A DNA stretch of 64,000 bases from Spongospora subterranea f. sp. subterranea (Eukaryota; Endomyxa: Phytomyxea; Phytomyxea; Plasmodiophorida). This document shows, piece by piece, positions 60,715 to 64,000 of the stretch. The DNA lies in contig JAUGWO010000135.1 of NCBI GenBank assembly GCA_049724395.1, forward strand, positions 84,724 through 148,723. The letters run 5' to 3'. Position 1 is the stretch's first letter, and each line of letters opens with the position of its first letter. Below the pieces are notes generated by a model that was not told the DNA's origin, did no database searches, and worked only from the letters and a program-made list of their open reading frames with translations. Both the position numbers and the translations under genes were made by a program.

Positions 60715-60915
60715 CCAGTTGGGTTCGGATTAGGGTTGTCAACGGTTTCAAATCAACCAAACCGCTTTGAAAATGTTTCAAACTGTTCAAACCGGTTTGA
60801 CAGAAAATGCCCAACTGATTGAATCCGGTTGCAGTCGGATTCCAAAGTGACTTGAACCGGTTCGAAATTAACCCGGTTTGATCTGGTTTGGAACAAGGGT
60901 TTGAATCGGTTAGGA
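60715..60915. repeat. Degenerate tandem repeats on aaaccggtttga
   Basis: The phrase aaaccg with ggtttga recurs about ten times at 10-30 base spacing in both senses (aatcaaccaaaccgctttga, aaaccggtttgacag, gaaccggttcgaaat, aacccggtttgatctggttt). The repeat is loose, with many small palindromes (aaccggtt). No coding sense. Confidence 0.6.
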
Positions 60916-61459
60916 ATATATTTAGAGGTTCCACTCGAAGTTCGAAAGACCTTAAATTAGGTAAATCCAAGGAAATCGAGTTTGAAGGTTTACAATATGG
61001 ATAGGAGCGTTGGCTTCATTGACAAGTCCTGAGGCGGCTGTTGATATCTTACCTCGACCAATACCCGATAGGTGCGACCATCTGTTTTCATCGCTAGAAA
61101 AAACTGAGATTGGGCAGGATTCCGCACGCTTTAGTGGTTATTTTCAAGAACACACAATGTGGATCCATTATAATGCATGAGCAAGTTGAGGCGCGGGTTG
61201 GCCGGGCATCAACGAAGGCGGGGACGAAGAGACCACCAAAACAACCGCGTTCGTCAAAGTGTTTGAAGATTATTTGACGGCGTGCGAGACGTATTACGTC
61301 GCCAAGCCGGTCGCCCAACGTCCTCATTATATCAACGAACCAGCTGGCTTTACAGGTGTGGGTATGTCGCTTCATGTAGGGTGTCCTATCGGGATAACCA
61401 GCGAATCCGCTTGTTCGACACATCGTTTAATGGTCTCGATTTGGGTTTCAGTCTTCTTT

Positions 61460-62890
61460 AATTGTAGTTTAAACGACGATAAAGAACGGATCATGATCTA
61501 TCTCATCTCCTGTTGCTATTGCTTGTTTGGCGATTTCGTCAATCTCTTCGCTCCTTCCGATATTGATAGTTTTTGACGGTTGAATTGGGTTGTCTACAGA
61601 TTCATTCTTATCCATGTCTGGTACATGGCTAGGTATAAAGTGTATATCTACTTGGTTCTCGTTGGTTAGCTCTGCCAGTTTTTTAGCACATTCGGCAATA
61701 GTCTTGATCAATCGCTATATTTGATCCTATGATCAGTGCGATAATCTCACATTCATATGATGATGTCACTTTCGGTCCTAGTTTGGCTGTTGATTCGATC
61801 TCCTCTGCCTCATTTTCGGGGTTTTCCTTTCTTTTGCAATTGTCGATTAGAAGTGCTGCTGCACCTCCACCCTGTTCGCGTTTGAAACTTCCATCTGTCC
61901 ATAGTTCGATGTCTGGGTTTTGTGGTAAAAGTTTTCCTTTTTGTGTTTCTTGATTGCATTTTTCCTATTTGCCGTGTGGAATCTAACCTGATATAGTCCC
62001 TCAAGGATATCTGGCGATATCTCTGTTTTCGCATGAATGTTCTCGAATCCATCTGGCACTCTCTCTCTGAGTGCTTTCCAGACTTCTCCAAGTGGTGTCC
62101 ATCCATCTCCTTCACCAGTCCATTCTGTGTATTCTCTGCCCAATAATGCCCCATTGGCCTGAGCAGCGAGTACTGTCATGTTGTTTCTGTGATGATTTTA
62201 TCTCTCAATAGTGTGAATCCTGATATTGCATGTAATATAGGGATTGGTGTTGATTTGAAACACCCTGTATATGTTCTCATATAGTCCTTATATGCTGTCT
62301 CAATGGGTCGCAATGTCCTACTCATGTTCTTGTTGATTTCCTTGCCAACCAAGGTAGGTAATAGTTCAGTTTCCCTCCTATAAATCCTCTACATATCTGT
62401 TGATATGTTCTGTATGGTATCCGGTATTTTCTCATTTCTCGTACCAGTTTACATCTTTTCCTTATATCGTTGGCCACTTCTGTCAGTTGAATTGTGAAAG
62501 TTGAGTGGTTATTTTCGTTTTTGGCGTTTAGCGTTGCTCCGAGGTATTGCACTGTTTTTGTCGTCTGGATCGTTTGTCCATTGATCGTCAATTTGTCTGA
62601 TTGTGCGTATTCATTGAATAGAATGTTTGTTTTGAGCCATTGGATTTTGATCCTGTTGTCTTTACACCATTGCTGTAGTTTGGTGCTATCACTTCTCAGT
62701 TTTGTAGGTACTTCCTGTTTTGTGACTCCAATAACCCATTGTGTTGTGTCATCCACATACACATTACTGTTATTAGTCTCTATAGGGAGGTCATATATGT
62801 AGATTATCCACAGCAACACACTTACACTGGATCCCTGTGGAATACCATTCTCCTGTCTATGTAGTTTAGAATTGGCATTTCTGTAGTTTA
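61460..62890 (-). mobile_element. 5'-truncated LINE (non-LTR retrotransposon) with RT and RNase H
   Basis: On the minus strand the 5' part shows reverse-transcriptase block QENGIPQGSS, then SNVYVDDTTQW with the catalytic YVDD and TVQYLGATLNAKNENN. The 3' part shows RNase H segments (PDIELWTDGSFKREQGGG, SSYECEIIALI, VDIHFIPSHVPDMDKNESVD). An RT followed by RNase H on one strand is typical of Tad, I and R1-like clades. The frame changes at least twice between 62.3 and 61.7 kb, so it is a dead copy. The endonuclease and the start of the RT are missing, as in ordinary 5' truncation. It abuts the tyrosine-recombinase element at 62,890. Confidence 0.8.
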
Positions 62891-62891
62891 C

Positions 62892-64000
62892 CTAAAACAA
62901 CCGAAACGGGTTTGAGTATCGGGCGCTATCAACAGCATGGCATTGCTGCCAGATCCTTTCCAAAAATTGTAATTTTTGGCTGGTTTTGAGCTTGCCCAGT
63001 TGCGAACGGTCGATGTCGAAATCGCCGAACGTTTGCTGCCGACGTTTCTCTACCGCCTGTGACGCAACCGGCGGCTCATTGCTGATGGGGGAGTCACCAA
63101 CTCGCTCGATCTACACCATAATACACGAATGACTTATAATGGAGTAATTGAGATCAGAACAAGTTATCGATTCAACATTGGCGACGGCAGCAGCAGTAAC
63201 TGTTGCAGATTGGCGAACATGTTCTAACATGTCCTGTACATCGCGGTCGATTTCGACCATCAATTCAGGCATACTCGCCCTTGCTCTCTGTAGAGCACTG
63301 GCGTATCTCTGGAATGGGTCGTCGACGACTTCCTCTCGTTGAAGAATTGCCTGACTTAAAAGTTGGCAGCTAATACCATGCCCATGATCAACAAATCCCA
63401 AGAAGTGCCGCGATTGTAGACGTTGGATATACTCAGAAGCCAAAACAACCAAGCTGCGTAGCTCGTTCCCCGGACGTCGTGAATGCATGATCAAGTTTTC
63501 TCTGACAACATGCCCGCTTTCAACGAAGACCGGTTGCCATTTTGGCTGTACTCGGCTCACGATGTCGTCACTGGAGAAACGCATTCATTTTCTGCAAATA
63601 ACCCTGTTAATCGCTTACGGCGTTGTGGCTTTGATCAGATTGATCACGGCTCCCGCATCCTTGTAATATCGGGTTGCATTGACTGTGGCCGCATGGCGAG
63701 CTGCTTTCATTGCTTCAATGAGATTTCCGCCATACCACACTGCAAACAGGTATGCGGTTTTTCGCGCGCAATGGACGCCGAATCTGGAAAACCTTGTTGA
63801 ATTCGTCATATGTGATCGGCAGCAAATGTTCAATATTTCGTCCACAACTGAACCATCGCTTGCCGGGAAACAAGCATCCACTAGTCAGTTGAAGGGATCC
63901 AACGTGAGCCAGCAAATGCGAGATAGCATCAAACTCGGGGACATCGCGGTCACGATGAAGCACAAGAAGCGACTTCGCGTCGTGGCGCTTCTCCGTTTTG
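62892..64000 (-). mobile_element. Fossil tyrosine-recombinase region of a DIRS-like element
   Basis: Minus-strand coding enters from the right edge. The catalytic part of a tyrosine recombinase is visible: a Cys/Asp-rich segment with GCLFPGKRW, then H-x-x-R in GVHCARKTAYLFAVWYGG, the second His in KAARHA and the nucleophile region TRYYKDAG. A longer C-terminal region follows down to a stop at 62,892. It is homologous to the pieces at 50.1-50.9 kb. Because RT remnants of DIRS type lie beside those pieces, DIRS/Ngaro is favoured over a Crypton. It appears broken, with a small number of lesions; the rest lies outside the window. Confidence 0.6.

Noticed and set aside
61100-61440. Possible gag-like segment (FEDYLTACETYYVAKPVAQ) next to the LINE
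   Set aside because: Short, isolated and without a zinc knuckle or neighbouring polymerase in the same sense; too weak to annotate.
62892-64000. Crypton DNA transposon
   Set aside because: The recombinase motifs would fit, but the related copy at 50 kb is next to DIRS-type reverse-transcriptase remnants, which favours a DIRS/Ngaro retroelement. Not fully excluded.
1-64000. tRNA, rRNA and small RNA genes
   Set aside because: I looked for T-arm and box motifs by eye on both strands and found none that fold convincingly; a covariance-model search would be decisive.

Overview
The window is nuclear DNA from an intron-rich unicellular eukaryote. Genes are split by many short GT-AG introns, mostly 35 to 85 bases, and conserved eukaryotic genes can be followed exon by exon: the proteasome maturation factor POMP/UMP1, the N-terminal acetyltransferase NAA40, the cap-binding protein CBC20/NCBP2, a mitochondrial HslU ATPase, ribosomal protein L13A (uL13), a Utp8/NOL11-like nucleolar protein, a rolling-stone-like membrane protein and a bZIP factor. 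A filamin-plus-PA14 protein and a mitochondrial HslU suggest a protist, but the sequence alone does not settle the lineage.

Layout. 1-17.5 kb and 40.7-47.4 kb are gene-dense housekeeping blocks on both strands. 17.85-21.28 kb is a 55-bp minisatellite of about 60 units. 21.3-40 kb and 51.8-57.3 kb are accessory territory dominated by one gene family that I do not recognise. 48.7-57.3 kb is a diverged tandem duplication (A1-B1-A2-B2). 57.7-60.24 kb holds a second unrecognised, repeat-built, cysteine-rich and possibly secreted protein. 50.0-51.5 kb and 60.7-64.0 kb contain fossils of a DIRS-like tyrosine-recombinase retroelement and a truncated LINE.

The main discovery is the unrecognised gene family. 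Each member starts with a hydrophobic leader exon. Every intron I could place lies in phase 2, so every internal exon is a multiple of three, and homologous exons keep similar or identical lengths between copies. I traced two apparently intact copies (51,794-53,724 plus strand, 12 exons, about 433 aa; 24,853-27,042 minus strand) and one much longer copy (31,559-35,539, about 26 exons, about 820 aa). The long copy has gained a run of roughly 30-residue helical modules with LLESG-type motifs and a duplicated three-exon block. Intron interiors are also related between copies and between neighbouring introns, so exon plus intron appear to have been duplicated together. Several truncated copies surround these, one ending at the minisatellite edge. 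Secretion is inferred from the leader only, and the function is unknown.

Three inverted duplications with 100-190 bp spacers (14.5, 38.1 and 50.5 kb), local tandem duplications and duplicated exons all indicate strong local duplication activity in the accessory regions.
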